From assembly GCA_016110215.1 (NCBI GenBank), contig JADWQD010000005.1:248001-312000 (forward strand): DNA of 64,000 nucleotides, read 5' to 3'. The stretch is from Capronia americana (lineage: Eukaryota; Ascomycota; Eurotiomycetes; Chaetothyriales; Herpotrichiellaceae). Below the pieces are notes generated by a model that saw nothing but the letters and a program-made list of their open reading frames with translations, did not search any database and had not been told where the DNA came from. Positions 11,801 to 22,380 of the stretch are shown piece by piece. Each line of letters starts with the position of its first letter. The first letter of the stretch is position 1. A program made the translations under genes and the position numbers.

Positions 11801-12077
11801 CTGCAATTAGCACCAAAGCAACAGCTCCGCTCTTCTGGAATCAGTTCTACGGTCGTGGACTACAGCCACAAAGGCAGCATGTGGTAAGTTGGGTCCACCG
11901 GCACTCATATGGCCTTTGTTGCCTTTGTGCCTTTCACCGCACCCGGCACCGAGGCAGTATTAATCGGGTAGACAAAGGAGCTATTTCACACGGGCTGCAC
12001 TTCATGGCCGGACGATACAGTTTGATCAATGTAAGTGTCTTCGGTGCTCTACGACGAGCACTAATCGCCCTCTATCC
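8815..12077. other. Long gene-poor stretch
   Basis: About 3.3 kb. It holds the split tRNA-like sequence at 9590-9727, a small hairpin with a GAAA loop at 9928-9943, and several medium open frames without recognisable domains. One is a plus-strand frame at 10495-11079; another coherent-looking plus frame around 10650-10790 reads DRIGKMLTLVAKSVVLF. I cannot assemble any of these into a gene. The last 600 bp are presumably the promoter of the gene at 12078. Confidence 0.5.
9590..9727 (+). tRNA. Split tRNA-like gene with a long intron
   Basis: The ends pair as an acceptor stem: GGCCGGA (9590-9596) with TCTGGTC (9720-9726), seven pairs including G-U. An A-box-like TGGTGTAGTG follows the 5' strand. 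The T arm TTGAG-TTCGAGC-CTCAA is perfect and doubles as the B box. TTCTCC (9612-9617) pairs with GGAGAA (9693-9698) as an anticodon stem. The loop between would carry U33 and a candidate anticodon CCT at 9620-9622, split by an intron of about 68 nt. A T7 run (9735-9741) fits a Pol III terminator. The D stem pairs poorly and one D-loop base seems missing, so it may be a pseudogene. The anticodon assignment is tentative. Confidence 0.45.
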
Positions 12078-13346
12078 ATGGAGTACGAAAAGCAGTTGCC
12101 CAGTGCGTCACCGGATAGAAACCCGGATAGCGAATCTTCAGCGAGTGCACGCGATTCTGAATCCCAGCCCACACACGAAACTACCAAGAACAATGGTGGT
12201 TCTTTCCGAAGCCCTTGGACGGAGAATAGAGCAGTCGAACTGTATTGCCAGGCTCTGTTAAGCCGAGCACACTTTCTGTTTTTCCACTCGGTCCTCGAGG
12301 ACGTGGATTTTCGGACCGATCTCTTTGGCCAAGGGAAAGAAGCCCTTGAGGAAGCGGAAGCATTGTGCATGTCGGATCGATACTCCATGAGCGATCAACT
12401 CATCGCGAAGTGCTGGTATATCAGGGGATTTCTAGCCGATGCCAGCGGCAACCGGACCATTGCGGCGGAATGCTTCGAGCAAGCGACCAAGTTTGACGGG
12501 AAGACGTACGTGAATCTCAAGCGCGTGAGATGGTACCAACAACGGCAGGAGGACGACCAAGAGCTAAGCGACATGTGGGACGAGCTCGATCAATCCAGCG
12601 AGCGTGGCCGGAATTTTCACCGCCCTGGTGAGGCCGAGTCAGACGATGGACTTACGAGACCGCCGATAACATCGGACTCGCGCGACTCCCGAAGAAGCGC
12701 GCTCTTCGACTACCTCAAATCAGACATCAAGAATAGACCCCGGCCGCAGGACAGCCGGCCGAGAGGCATGGTGATGACGCCGCAGCCGCCCACCACGCCC
12801 AGTCCCGTCCATCACTCCCCTCCGGTCGATACTCCGCCTCATGCCCGAGGGACCGGTGCGGTCGACTTATTCATGAAACAGTTGATAGAGCAGCCCAGCA
12901 GGGCGACACGACGCGCCTCCGAAGAGACACACAAGATCTTGATGCAACATGTTGATTCGCCGGAAAAGGATCCATCCCTCGTTGCGGCGGCAAGGGAAGA
13001 CAGGAGGAGAGCCATGCAGGAAGCAGCAGAGCGAGAGCAGATACAGCGGCTGAGAGAGCAACTTGAAGTGAGGAAAGAGTCCACGGCCAAGAAGAACATC
13101 AGACGTCCATCGAGACAAGTGGCCGAGGGCGCTCTTCTGTCGGATACACCCAGCATCGGAGAGCTGGACACGCGTTTCACTGCAGCGAACCGAAGCGCCA
13201 CCTCACCTACCTCGCCCGTGTCGCCCCGTTTGACGATCCTAACCCACGGGATCAGAAAGTTGTCAACGTCCGGCATGCCTTCGCCAGGCCCATCGAGTCC
13301 TCTGAGGAAATCCTCCCTCCCTGGTGAGGTGGAGGAGGACGAATGA
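12078..13346 (+). CDS. Hypothetical protein with TPR-like helices and a coiled coil
   Basis: Single-exon gene of 422 aa with no recognised name. Residues about 50-170 form an amphipathic helical array resembling tetratricopeptide repeats (GFLADASGNRTIAAECFEQA is a typical TPR-like pair). The rest is disordered, Ser/Pro/Arg-rich sequence. A charged coiled coil lies at about 310-345 (AREDRRRAMQEAAEREQIQR). The C-terminal tail has SP-rich motifs (SPTSPVSP, MPSPGPSSP) that could be phosphorylation sites. The first ATG at 12078 lies in good context. A scaffold or regulatory role is only a guess. Confidence that it is a gene is high, because the frame is long and ends cleanly in an acidic tail. Confidence 0.75.
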   Translation: MEYEKQLPSASPDRNPDSESSASARDSESQPTHETTKNNGGSFRSPWTENRAVELYCQALLSRAHFLFFHSVLEDVDFRTDLFGQGKEALEEAEALCMSDRYSMSDQLIAKCWYIRGFLADASGNRTIAAECFEQATKFDGKTYVNLKRVRWYQQRQEDDQELSDMWDELDQSSERGRNFHRPGEAESDDGLTRPPITSDSRDSRRSALFDYLKSDIKNRPRPQDSRPRGMVMTPQPPTTPSPVHHSPPVDTPPHARGTGAVDLFMKQLIEQPSRATRRASEETHKILMQHVDSPEKDPSLVAAAREDRRRAMQEAAEREQIQRLREQLEVRKESTAKKNIRRPSRQVAEGALLSDTPSIGELDTRFTAANRSATSPTSPVSPRLTILTHGIRKLSTSGMPSPGPSSPLRKSSLPGEVEEDE

Positions 13347-14138
13347 GAAATTTAAGATACAAAGGTTCCGTCATCGAGGCATAACGTCGGGCGTGGCAAT
13401 GACAATGAAATCTCCTTGCAATGTTCACGGCCGTGAACAACGCGCAGGAAGCTGGCCCAGGCTTTCGTACATCCATACATATCATGGCCTTTTGTTTTCC
13501 CCAGTAACTAGCGCTGACGGCCTTTGTCGCAATCATCTCCTCGTACATCACGACGAGTGATGTCTTGCGCCATCCGCTTCGGGACACGATGTACCCTCTT
13601 CTGTTCTGCATTTTCATCCGCAGCCAGTTGCAAGCTCAGGCAGCCACGGTCTAAGAAACAGTCTTCGAGCTTGGACTGCGTATGCCCAGGCTCGGAGACC
13701 TGGGACACGATTTCCCCCTCAATGCCTCCAGCGCGGCCGGATTACTGAACGATGCCGCCGGCAATGTTAATGATGGCCAGCTTGAAGGGATTGTCTTCAA
13801 TTGGTCAAGCTCGTACAGCACCAAGCGATTCTGGCTGAACTTTAATGTTTACCATCTCTTCTACTATTGTACAAGTGGAGGGGTCATTCGGAGCAATGAA
13901 TGAAAACTAATCAGCATAGATCCCTAGGAACTCGTAGCATACCCGGGTTAAGATGTGAACCGGATTGGGATCGAATGGACTACATATTGAGGTAGACGGC
14001 AGTGTTGATAAGAGGGGCCTTTGTGTCGCCGAATCCTCGGGCGCCGTGGCAAACTTCCCAGCTACATACCTTAACGGAGGCTTCAATTCCCATTTCCCAG
14101 TAGCTCGATACTCTCGGCGCGCTTGCTTGCTTGCGAAG
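13347..14138. other. Intergenic stretch
   Basis: The 3' flank of the TPR-like gene and the 5' flank of the DUF302 gene. The short open frames on both strands have no recognisable content. A run of pyrimidines and GCTTGCTTGC precedes the next start. Confidence 0.6.
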
Positions 14139-14702
14139 ATGACGTTGACTATCGAGAAGCAACCCATCCCCGCCGAGCGCCTCGTTGCTCGCTCTCCCAT
14201 CTCCTACGCCACGGCCGAATCGCGCCTGCGGTCTTCGATCCAGAAGCCCAAGGACTCCAAAGAAAAGGTCCAACTGACAGACAAGAAATCCTTCGACACA
14301 TGGGTGCAATCCAGTGTCGGCCCCCACGGATTCATGTACTTCGAGGAATATAACCACACACGCTGGCTGCCCTTCTTCGAGCCACCAAACATCACCGTCA
14401 TCGACGAGAACGGGGAGAAGAGGTTTCTGAAAGCCATCCGATTCATCCTGGGGAATCCGGCCATCGCTCTCACCATGTTGAGCCACGATTTGAATGCGGG
14501 ACTTTGTGTACCTGTCGAGTTGTACCTCGCCGAAGAAGCACAAGGCGGTGTACGGATCGTGTGGTACAAGCCGACTGGTTTGATCGCCGGCTATGAGGGC
14601 GCGAAACAAGAATTGGTGGACGCGGCAAATGCGCTGAGTGTGAAGCTTGAGAATTTCATCAGATGGGTGTTGAGGGAGGAAGAGAGTGAAGGAAAGCTGT
14701 AA
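14139..14702 (+). CDS. DUF302-domain protein
   Basis: Single-exon gene of 187 aa. The C-terminal two thirds match the DUF302 fold (TT1751-like) as found in fungi, with the hallmark block GNPAIALTMLSHDLNAGL, then a Pro-Val-Glu-Leu strand, WYKPTGLIAGYEG and a final helix. The start is ATG at 14139, after a pyrimidine-rich leader. The frame is open further upstream, but that part looks non-coding. Biochemical function is unknown for the family. No signal peptide or membrane segment is present. Confidence 0.85.
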   Translation: MTLTIEKQPIPAERLVARSPISYATAESRLRSSIQKPKDSKEKVQLTDKKSFDTWVQSSVGPHGFMYFEEYNHTRWLPFFEPPNITVIDENGEKRFLKAIRFILGNPAIALTMLSHDLNAGLCVPVELYLAEEAQGGVRIVWYKPTGLIAGYEGAKQELVDAANALSVKLENFIRWVLREEESEGKL

Positions 14703-16391
14703 ATGAGCACAAAACACGGTGCTTCGCTATGTCTGTAATGTCGCCTTCATCTAATTTCCTGCGCGTTGCATGTGATGGTATTCCAATATCTGGCTGCGTT
14801 GCTACGAGACTGAGCGGCTCGGCCATCAAGGACAGCAAACCAGCCTGCGAACGTGTGAGATGTTTTTCCTGTCGTGACTTGATGAGAACAGTTTCACATC
14901 TCGAAGCCTTGGACATCGGGTAGTGTAGATAGCTGAGAGGTTCCTGGTGCGTGGATGCTTGGAGGTGCCGAGCTGTCTGTGCGAGTTGTTCGTCAAGTCG
15001 GGTATGTAGGCACGGCCGATCTCAGCGGCGACGAGGGAAAGGAGTTCGGAAGGCAGCACGGTAGCAACTTGGGAGGCGCCCGAGGCATGACGGTGCCAGC
15101 GTGTAGTGAGCGCCGGGCAGGAGTACCACAGTCGCCTGCGAATTCTGTCAGTGACGAAGCAAATCTTGCACAGGATTCTTGTCCCTCACCTCTCGCTCGC
15201 AGTTATTTTCTGACCGGCTGTAGATTGTAGGCAAGAGATGCAGGAGTCATACTCTTCTCAAGGATGTACCAACTAGGGTTCCACGCTCATGAAAAGTAAA
15301 TGGCCTGTCAGAGTAAATCCATCGGTACCTCCTGCGCAGGCCGGCACGAAGCCAAGTCACCAAACGCAGGTCAAAGATCATCACCACTCTCTTGTCCTGG
15401 TCATGATCCGAAGACCGTAGACGCAGGACGCAGCGAGAGCAAACATAAGGCTTCACTCTAGGGTACCGAGGACTTTGTTTCGTCAGCCAGGTTGAGGTCC
15501 GCGGCTTGTGTGAGAAGCTCAACGGAGGACGTTTACTATAGAAATGATTCTATGAAGTAAAGTCTAGGAAACATTGTGTTAGCAAGAAGGTCATTCAGTG
15601 TGTGGCATCAAAAGGTAGGGGGGAGGGAGGAATTTCGTACCGAACTGAAGAGAGAAAAGAAAAATGGATGGCATCAAGCAGAAGATATACCCGTTCGATG
15701 GAGACTGCAAACTCAGTAAACGCGCCAAGCCAAGCGAATTTTCTTACATTGCTTGGCGTTCACGTGGGATCCGCGGTCGTTGCCCGTTGGGTGTGATTTC
15801 GCAAGCAGAGCTTCACCCATGGCTAATGCCTCGACCTTGATTCAAGTTTCGAGGCTTCCTGGGGCATTTATGAAGGATTCGGAGTCTACATTCACTTCCA
15901 ACCTGCTCGGCAATTTCCATGGTGACTGACATGAGCGTGTAGTGTTCGTGGTGCGCTGTCGGGACGGGATTGACTACGGGACGTGCTAATCATACCGCGG
16001 TCTTTGTATGTGTGTAGTCCGTAGATATCGACGAGCTCTGGCGAGACCTAATTCAAGGGGCTCAGATACTCCAATAGTATAGCAGCTGGAAAACTTACGC
16101 TGTGAGTAGCCAGGCAAAAATTCGACCACACTTCCAGTAGCGTTGGCCAATCACATGTGTTTCCACGGATGTTCTTCGGTCACACTAACCATGGAATTTT
16201 CTCCCTGCTTTGACATGACTCCAGTGCCCGAAGTGACATTGCATTCTGCTGGATGATTTGACAAGTGAAAGACGTAGCCGCCGAAGAAAGACTCTCCAGG
16301 TGGCACTGAAGGTGCTGTGCTTTCTTGAGCATCGGAGCGATCTTTTCTCGACCACCTTTCGGATCGCCGTTGCCCTCGCCCGATCCCCACA
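14703..16391. other. Intergenic stretch before THR4
   Basis: About 1.7 kb with no supported gene. The short open frames on both strands show no domain. The right end is the THR4 promoter and leader. Confidence 0.6.
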
Positions 16392-18047
16392 ATGGTAGCC
16401 AACAACTCAAAGTACTCCAGCACTCGGTATCAAGACCATGAGTCACGAGAGTTCTTCAGTTTCGAGGAGGTGGTATTGAAGGGTCTGGCGTCCGATGGAG
16501 GTCTATTCCATCCTCATGCAGTGCCCAACGTCAGGTCACAGTACTTGGAATGGGAAGATCTTTCCTTCTCAGACCTGGCCCATCGGGTCATGAGGCTGTA
16601 CATTGATGAAAGTGAGATCTCAGACGCAGAGCTGAAGTCGATAGTCGACCACAGTTACTCGACATTCAGACACCCCGACACAGTGCCGGTGGTCACGTTG
16701 GACGAGCAGAAGAATCTGTACTTATTGGAACTCTTCCATGGACCTACGTTCGCCTTCAAGGATGTTGCGCTTCAGTTTCTCGGCAATCTGTTCGAGTTCT
16801 TCTTAGTGCGCAAGAACAAGCATCTCGAGGCAGGGCATTCGCGACATCACCTTACCGTGATTGGCGCCACCTCCGGCGACACTGGTTCAGCGGCTATTTA
16901 CGGTCTTCGAGGGAAGAAGGATGTCAGCATCTTCATTATGTATCCGGACGGCAAAGTCTCGCCCGTCCAAGAAGCTCAGATGACCACCGTTTTGGATCCC
17001 AACGTGCACTGTTTGAGCGTGCAGGGAACATTCGACGACTGCCAGGACTACGTCAAGGCCTTATTTGCCGACCCGGAGATGAACAAGATACACCATCTGG
17101 CTGCGGTGAACTCGATAAATTGGGCACGCATATTGGCTCAGATCACATATTACTTCTACGCGTATTTCCAACTCCTGAAGAAACACCCTGACCTGAAGCA
17201 AGCCAAGTTTGTGGTGCCAACGGGCAACTTTGGTGATATTTTGGCTGGGTTCTATGCGAAGAGGATGGGCCTCCCCGTGGCGAAGCTTGTGATAGCGACG
17301 AACGAAAACGATATCCTCCATCGGTTCTGGCAGACAGGGTCGTACTCGAAGAAGCAGAAGCCGGCGACCGAATCGCACGAGGGGATCAAGGAAGACGGTG
17401 CGCAGGCGCACGAAGATGGAGTCAAGGAGACATACAGCCCTGCCATGGACATTTTGGTGTCTTCAAATTTTGAAAGACTTCTCTGGCATTTGACGCTGGA
17501 ACATGAGCTCGACCTCAACCCACACGTCAAGATCGAGTCTTCGGTGAGGGCTGCTGGGGGCAAGATCAGCCACTGGTTTCAAGATCTGAAGCAGACTGGA
17601 TCCTTCACTGTGGATGGCGAGATCTTGGACAAGGCCCGAGAGATATTCGGTAGCTATAGGGTCAGCAATGTCGAGACGCTGGACGCTATACGCGACTGCT
17701 ACAGAGGCAAAGCGATCTCGTTGAAAGGATATGTGCTGGATCCTCACTCGGCGATTGGTGTGGCTGCGAGTCTGCGAGAAATCGCGCAGGCCGGCTCCTC
17801 ATCAGACGTGCCTGTCGTGTCGCTGGCGACAGCGCATCCGGCCAAGTTTGCAGGTGCGGTGGAATTGGCCTTGAAGGAAGAAGCAGGCTTCGATTTCAAC
17901 CAGGTTTTGCCACAGGAGTTTGTGGGCCTGGACAGCAAGGAACGGAGGGTACTGAAGGTATCGGCCACAGAGGGGTTGCCAGGCATCCGCGAGATCATTA
18001 CTCGAGAGGTAGAAAAGGAAAAAGGGAATGTCCACAACGGCAAATGA
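16392..18047 (+). CDS. Threonine synthase
   Basis: PLP-dependent enzyme converting O-phosphohomoserine to threonine, the last step of threonine biosynthesis. Single exon, 551 aa, in the normal size range for fungal Thr4. Seen in sequence: the N-terminal SFEEVVLKGLASDGGLF element, the PLP-binding lysine K123 in FHGPTFAFKDVALQFLGN, the phosphate-binding GATSGDTGSAA loop and VPTGNFGDILAGFYAKRMG. A polar insert with Glu/Lys/Gly runs follows NENDILHRFWQTG, as in other fungal forms. The first ATG at 16392 gives a standard N-terminus. No mitochondrial presequence is obvious. Confidence 0.97.
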   Translation: MVANNSKYSSTRYQDHESREFFSFEEVVLKGLASDGGLFHPHAVPNVRSQYLEWEDLSFSDLAHRVMRLYIDESEISDAELKSIVDHSYSTFRHPDTVPVVTLDEQKNLYLLELFHGPTFAFKDVALQFLGNLFEFFLVRKNKHLEAGHSRHHLTVIGATSGDTGSAAIYGLRGKKDVSIFIMYPDGKVSPVQEAQMTTVLDPNVHCLSVQGTFDDCQDYVKALFADPEMNKIHHLAAVNSINWARILAQITYYFYAYFQLLKKHPDLKQAKFVVPTGNFGDILAGFYAKRMGLPVAKLVIATNENDILHRFWQTGSYSKKQKPATESHEGIKEDGAQAHEDGVKETYSPAMDILVSSNFERLLWHLTLEHELDLNPHVKIESSVRAAGGKISHWFQDLKQTGSFTVDGEILDKAREIFGSYRVSNVETLDAIRDCYRGKAISLKGYVLDPHSAIGVAASLREIAQAGSSSDVPVVSLATAHPAKFAGAVELALKEEAGFDFNQVLPQEFVGLDSKERRVLKVSATEGLPGIREIITREVEKEKGNVHNGK

Positions 18048-19084
18048 ATGGAATGAGAGTCAACAGTGTTGACAGTCGACGAGAGTGGTAATACCTCTAT
18101 TCCTATTCAGCAACCAGGGTGCGTGGCCGCTTGGTACCGTAGACTCCAATGATCAAGGCTTGTTGCTTCCAGGCGCAGCCAAGTACCCCGCTTTCGATGT
18201 TCAGCTGGCCTGGGTGGGAAATGTGATTGCGTCCTGCGGCGTCGGACTCCGATCGTCCTCATGCCCTGCTTACACTGTCCTCGTACGGACGTGTATCATG
18301 ATCACAGATGAATCGTGAGTCTTTTGTGTGAAGGAAAATAAAGCAATTGGATGCCACTTTCTTTCCCTGCCACCCAAAAGTCCTTTCCCCTTTCGGGGTC
18401 GGGCCGCCGGCGTCTGATTTTAGTGGCTGGATTTGCACCCTTGCAACGAGGTGATGAGCAAGTGAGGTATTCCGTACGACAAGGTCAAACCTCTCGCTGC
18501 GGGCAATCTCTTTCTCCAGGAAGAATATTTGCACAGAGCCATGCCCAGAGCTCGCTACGGTCCGGCGATCATTAAACTGCTTGGATAGTCGTGATAGTCC
18601 AGCTGCCGAGCCTTGGGGACGGCACTGACAGATGCGCTGTTCAGCTAGCCCAGCCTCCAGAATGGTCGCGAGGTCCAGCTCCAGAACGTGAAACGTGCTG
18701 ATTAGCCTCCAGGGCCCGCCGGTAAGCCAATCTCGGCGTGGATCTGGAGGCTTCCCCTGCGCCCGCGGCTGCAGTTGGAGTTCTGGGTTAAGCCTCCCTG
18801 CTTACCAAAGGCACCCCTGCCCGCTGTTCTATCTTGGGTCTCACTACGCACCTCGTATGGCTCCAGCCCACGCCGTAAGCTATCGCCTTTCGGGGCCATC
18901 TGAAGGCAAGACATATCATGGCGCCGCTACCTGGCCGTTGCGTCGGTGTATCGGTGTCAGCTATGAACCGCAGTGAGACCAAGAGTGAGTAAGGTTGCCG
19001 TGCGGACGAGATCATTAGTCGTTGCTTGTTCCAACTCGATCTCTGTGCTCTGCTCCTCTACATGATCAACGAACGCCCGCCAAA
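18048..19084. other. Intergenic stretch
   Basis: About 1 kb between THR4 and the next plus-strand gene. Open frames here are short and lack domains. I see no RNA gene. Confidence 0.6.
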
Positions 19085-21586
19085 ATGGAATCCGGCGCAA
19101 AGCGGTAAGTACGACTTCATGGCAACAAAGCAACCTGGAGATGGAGATGAGGACTGACGGCCGTTCCAGGAGACACATCCCGCACTGGCCGCCCTTCAAA
19201 CAGCCGTATCAACACCTCGGATCGACAGACAATGTACAGTTGACTCCGCTTCCTCTTACTGGCGGCTCGAGCCTGCCGAGCGCCCACCTCTTCAGTCCAG
19301 ACCTCAACAGTGCCACCGCATATACGCCCGACCCTCTGGCCAGCACACCACAACCCCTCTTGCCCAGATCGCCGGGCACGACAGCGTCCAAAAAACGGTT
19401 AGGAGGATGGAAGACAAGTTCGCGCATAGCCCTGGGTTGCGCCGTCTTGGTGCTTGTGACCAACGTCTGTTTGACCATCGGGCTAGTGACGTCTGGAATG
19501 GACATGAAGGGAGGTTCGTACATGCACACATCGCGGCGAGGCAACGTTCGCAGCAAATGCTGACATGTGCTCAACCCAACAGGTATTTACATGGTCTACG
19601 CCGGTGACTGCGGAAACGTCGAGAGAAAAGACACATGGGTGCATCTCGGGCTGAACATCGTTGCCACAGTCTTGCTTGCAAGCTCGAATTACTGCATGCA
19701 ATTGCTCTCAGCACCAAGTCGAAGTGAGCTCGACAAGGCTCACGCCAAGCAGAAATGGTTGGACGTTGGTATTCCCAGTGTACGGAATCTTCGTTTCTTG
19801 AGAAAGAAAAAGGCCGTGCTGTGGTGGATATTGGGGGTTTCGTCGATTCCGCTCCATCTCGTGTCAGTCGCTTGATCACAACCCCGGCCTACATGTCGCT
19901 AATATTCCCAGGTACAACTCTGTCTTCTACTCTGCCTTGGCGACGAACAACTACAGCATCCTGTACACCTCCCAGAGTTTTGTACAGGGCGCATCCTACG
20001 ACAAAACCCAGTACCCCGACACCGAAGCATGCAACGTCACCGAGATCCAAGCCAGCGCCAGGGCTGGGAATTTCACTGTCCTCAACAACGAGGATTGTAT
20101 TCACGCGTACGCGCGAGATTTCGTCGAAGACCGCCGGAATGTGATCGTGGTTGTGAAGGATCCTCCTACAAACCAGGGCTCTCTCTTCAAGATCGCCGAC
20201 AACGAATTCCCCGACAAGATTACCAGCCAGTACAACCCCTTTTCCTGGATCTGTGACAGCCCAGACGTGTACAATCAGACGGATGCTTGCTGCGAGAACA
20301 AATGGGGCTTCATACCTTGCTCCAAGGTCACGCCGAAGCTAGTCGACATTGCGGACCAGTGGTCAACGGGCGGGTTCAAAGTCGATCACTGCCTTTCCGA
20401 ACCCGTTGAATCGCAATGTCATCTGCATTTCAACCTCATCCTCATGGGCGTGGTGCTAGGTTTCAACATCCTCAAGGCCGTCGGCATCGCCTATGTCACA
20501 TTCTGGCTGGGAGAACCGCCCATCATTACCGTCGGCGATGCTTTGCAGACCTTCATCCGCCATCCTGACTCCACAACCGAAGGAATGTGCCTGGCTAGCC
20601 ATCAGAGCATCGTTGCATCCTCCAAGCTCGGCTACAAATCGATGCCTATGAGGTATGACCCTAAGCAGCACCGATTTTTCGAGGCCGCAACCTGGAAACA
20701 ATGGGTTTTCCTCCTTGGGGTGTTCTCTTTCGCAGGCATCGGAACATCCATTTGCTTGGCACTCGGCATCGAGAACTTCAAAGGTGACAAGACGATCCAG
20801 AACGCGTGGTCCATTGGATTGGGCACGGTGCGCCCACAAAACCTGATCATGGGCTGGAATATTCCTGGCTACGAGAACAAGACAATCGCGATCTCGACCT
20901 TGATCGCCAACGCTCCCCAGGCACTGTTCTCATTCCTCTACGTCTGCTACAACAGTCTCTTCACGATTATGTTCTTGGCCCGCGAACTCATGCGCTTCGG
21001 CGTCACGGCCGGGCGGGGACGGAAGTATCTACGAGTCAGCGAAGCCCGGGGCGAACAGAAGTCAACGTACTTCCTTCAACTGCCCTTCAAGTACGGCATC
21101 CCTCTCCTCGTCGGATCCGGCTTGATGCATTGGCTCGTCTCGCAGAGCGTGTTCCTCGCCAACATCACCGTCATCCCCCGAGACGGGACCGTCCCCATGC
21201 AAGACGAAATCACCACGGTGGCGTACTCGCCTATCGGCATGCTCTTCATGCTCTTCCTGGGGTTCTTCCTCCTAGCCTTCCTCTTCGCCACAGCGCTGCG
21301 GAAACTCCCTTTCGGAATGCCTTTGATTGGAAGTAATTCCATGGCCATCAGCGCGGCGTGCCATCTGCCCCGCGGGATCGGCCAAACCGAGCGCGAAGAC
21401 ATGGTCCTCAGGCCCTTAAGCTGGGGGGCCGTCCCCGGCGGCGGCAAGGTCATAGATCTAGGCATCCGGGATGTCCATGCCCACGGCTTGGAAGGCGACT
21501 TGGACGAAGATGGCACAGGCTTCGGCCACTGCTGCTTCAGTGACCGAGTACTGGACCCCCCTGAGAGGGGCAAGTTTTACATGTAA
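19085..21586 (+). CDS. DUF6536-like multi-spanning membrane protein
   Basis: Four exons: 19085-19104, 19170-19513, 19583-19862 and 19912-21586. Introns are 65, 69 and 49 nt (GTAAGT, GTTCGT and GTCAGT donors, all CAG acceptors). The tiny first exon encodes MESGAK and part of an Arg codon. The N-terminus is Pro/Ser-rich and cytosolic. A GWKTSSRIALG element and first membrane segment follow, then YAGDCG, a second hydrophobic stretch, SSNYCMQLLSAP and LRKKKAVLWWILGVSSIPLH. This order matches fungal DUF6536 proteins. A large loop with N-glycosylation-type sites and paired cysteines comes next, then about six more membrane segments. Length is about 772 aa. Function is unknown; sensor or channel-like roles would be speculation. 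Confidence 0.85.
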
Positions 21587-21705
21587 ACGACGCTGTTCCC
21601 TAATGAACGGAAATGGATAATCGCGGCATTCCCCTGTATAGTGTATAGTGTACAGATACATACAGTAGATATCTAGGGGAAGCCGGGTGGAAAGCTTCGG
21701 ATCCC

Positions 21706-21739
21706 TGACATGACATGACATGACATGACATGATATGAT
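21706..21739. repeat. (TGACA)n microsatellite
   Basis: Five TGACA units are followed by degenerate TGATA/TGATC units. Confidence 0.9.
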
Positions 21740-22162
21740 CCTCAACGAGCCATGTAACGAACGCACGCAACGTAACATTGCTTTCCTTGCATAGCCTTGG
21801 CGATCGGGACGGACAAGAGGACATCAGACATGTGGGTATATCTACGCAACACAAAGGCGAAGACGAAGGCAAAAGGTAAAGGTAAAGGAGTAGCCGCGTG
21901 GTATTTATTTGTCTTTGGGTCATTCAATCATTCCTCCGGCCATACGTCTGGCCTTCAATCCTTGCATTTTATGTGGGCGTCAATTCCTCCATTCACCCCC
22001 GTTCGCTAGGGTATCCAAGGTGGACCGGCACACCGGGGAGGGAGAACATAATTCGCGCGAGACGGTTCGAATTTTTAGCATGTCCCAGGCAAGGCAAGAT
22101 GACGCACTGCTACATACATATCTCGTGCCGCGCAAAATCCATCCATTGTTCCCATGCTCCAA

Positions 22163-22200
22163 TGCTGTGCTGTGCTGTGCTATGCTATGCTATGTCATGC
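22163..22200. repeat. (TGCTG)n to (TGCTA)n microsatellite
   Basis: Pentamers read TGCTG three times, then TGCTA twice, then degenerate copies. The change of unit within the array suggests a point change that later spread. Confidence 0.85.
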
Positions 22201-22380
22201 CGCGCTATGCAACAACGAGTTTTCCCCTTTTTTGTCTCGTGTGAAAAAGCAAAACGAAACGACCGTCACCGTCACCACCGCCATCGTGCGGCGTTCAATG
22301 GTGAAATCGCACGATGCGAGGCTATTCTGCCTCCTCTGTGAGCACAAGGCTTAGGCCAGGCCAGGCCAGGGCAGACCAGT

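Larger units (their letters stand above)
21587..22380. other. Convergent intergenic stretch with pentanucleotide repeats
   Basis: Lies between the 3' ends of two convergent genes. It holds a TGACA pentamer run at 21706-21739 and a TGCTG/TGCTA pentamer run at 22163-22200. Open frames here are built on those repeats and have no domains. Confidence 0.7.
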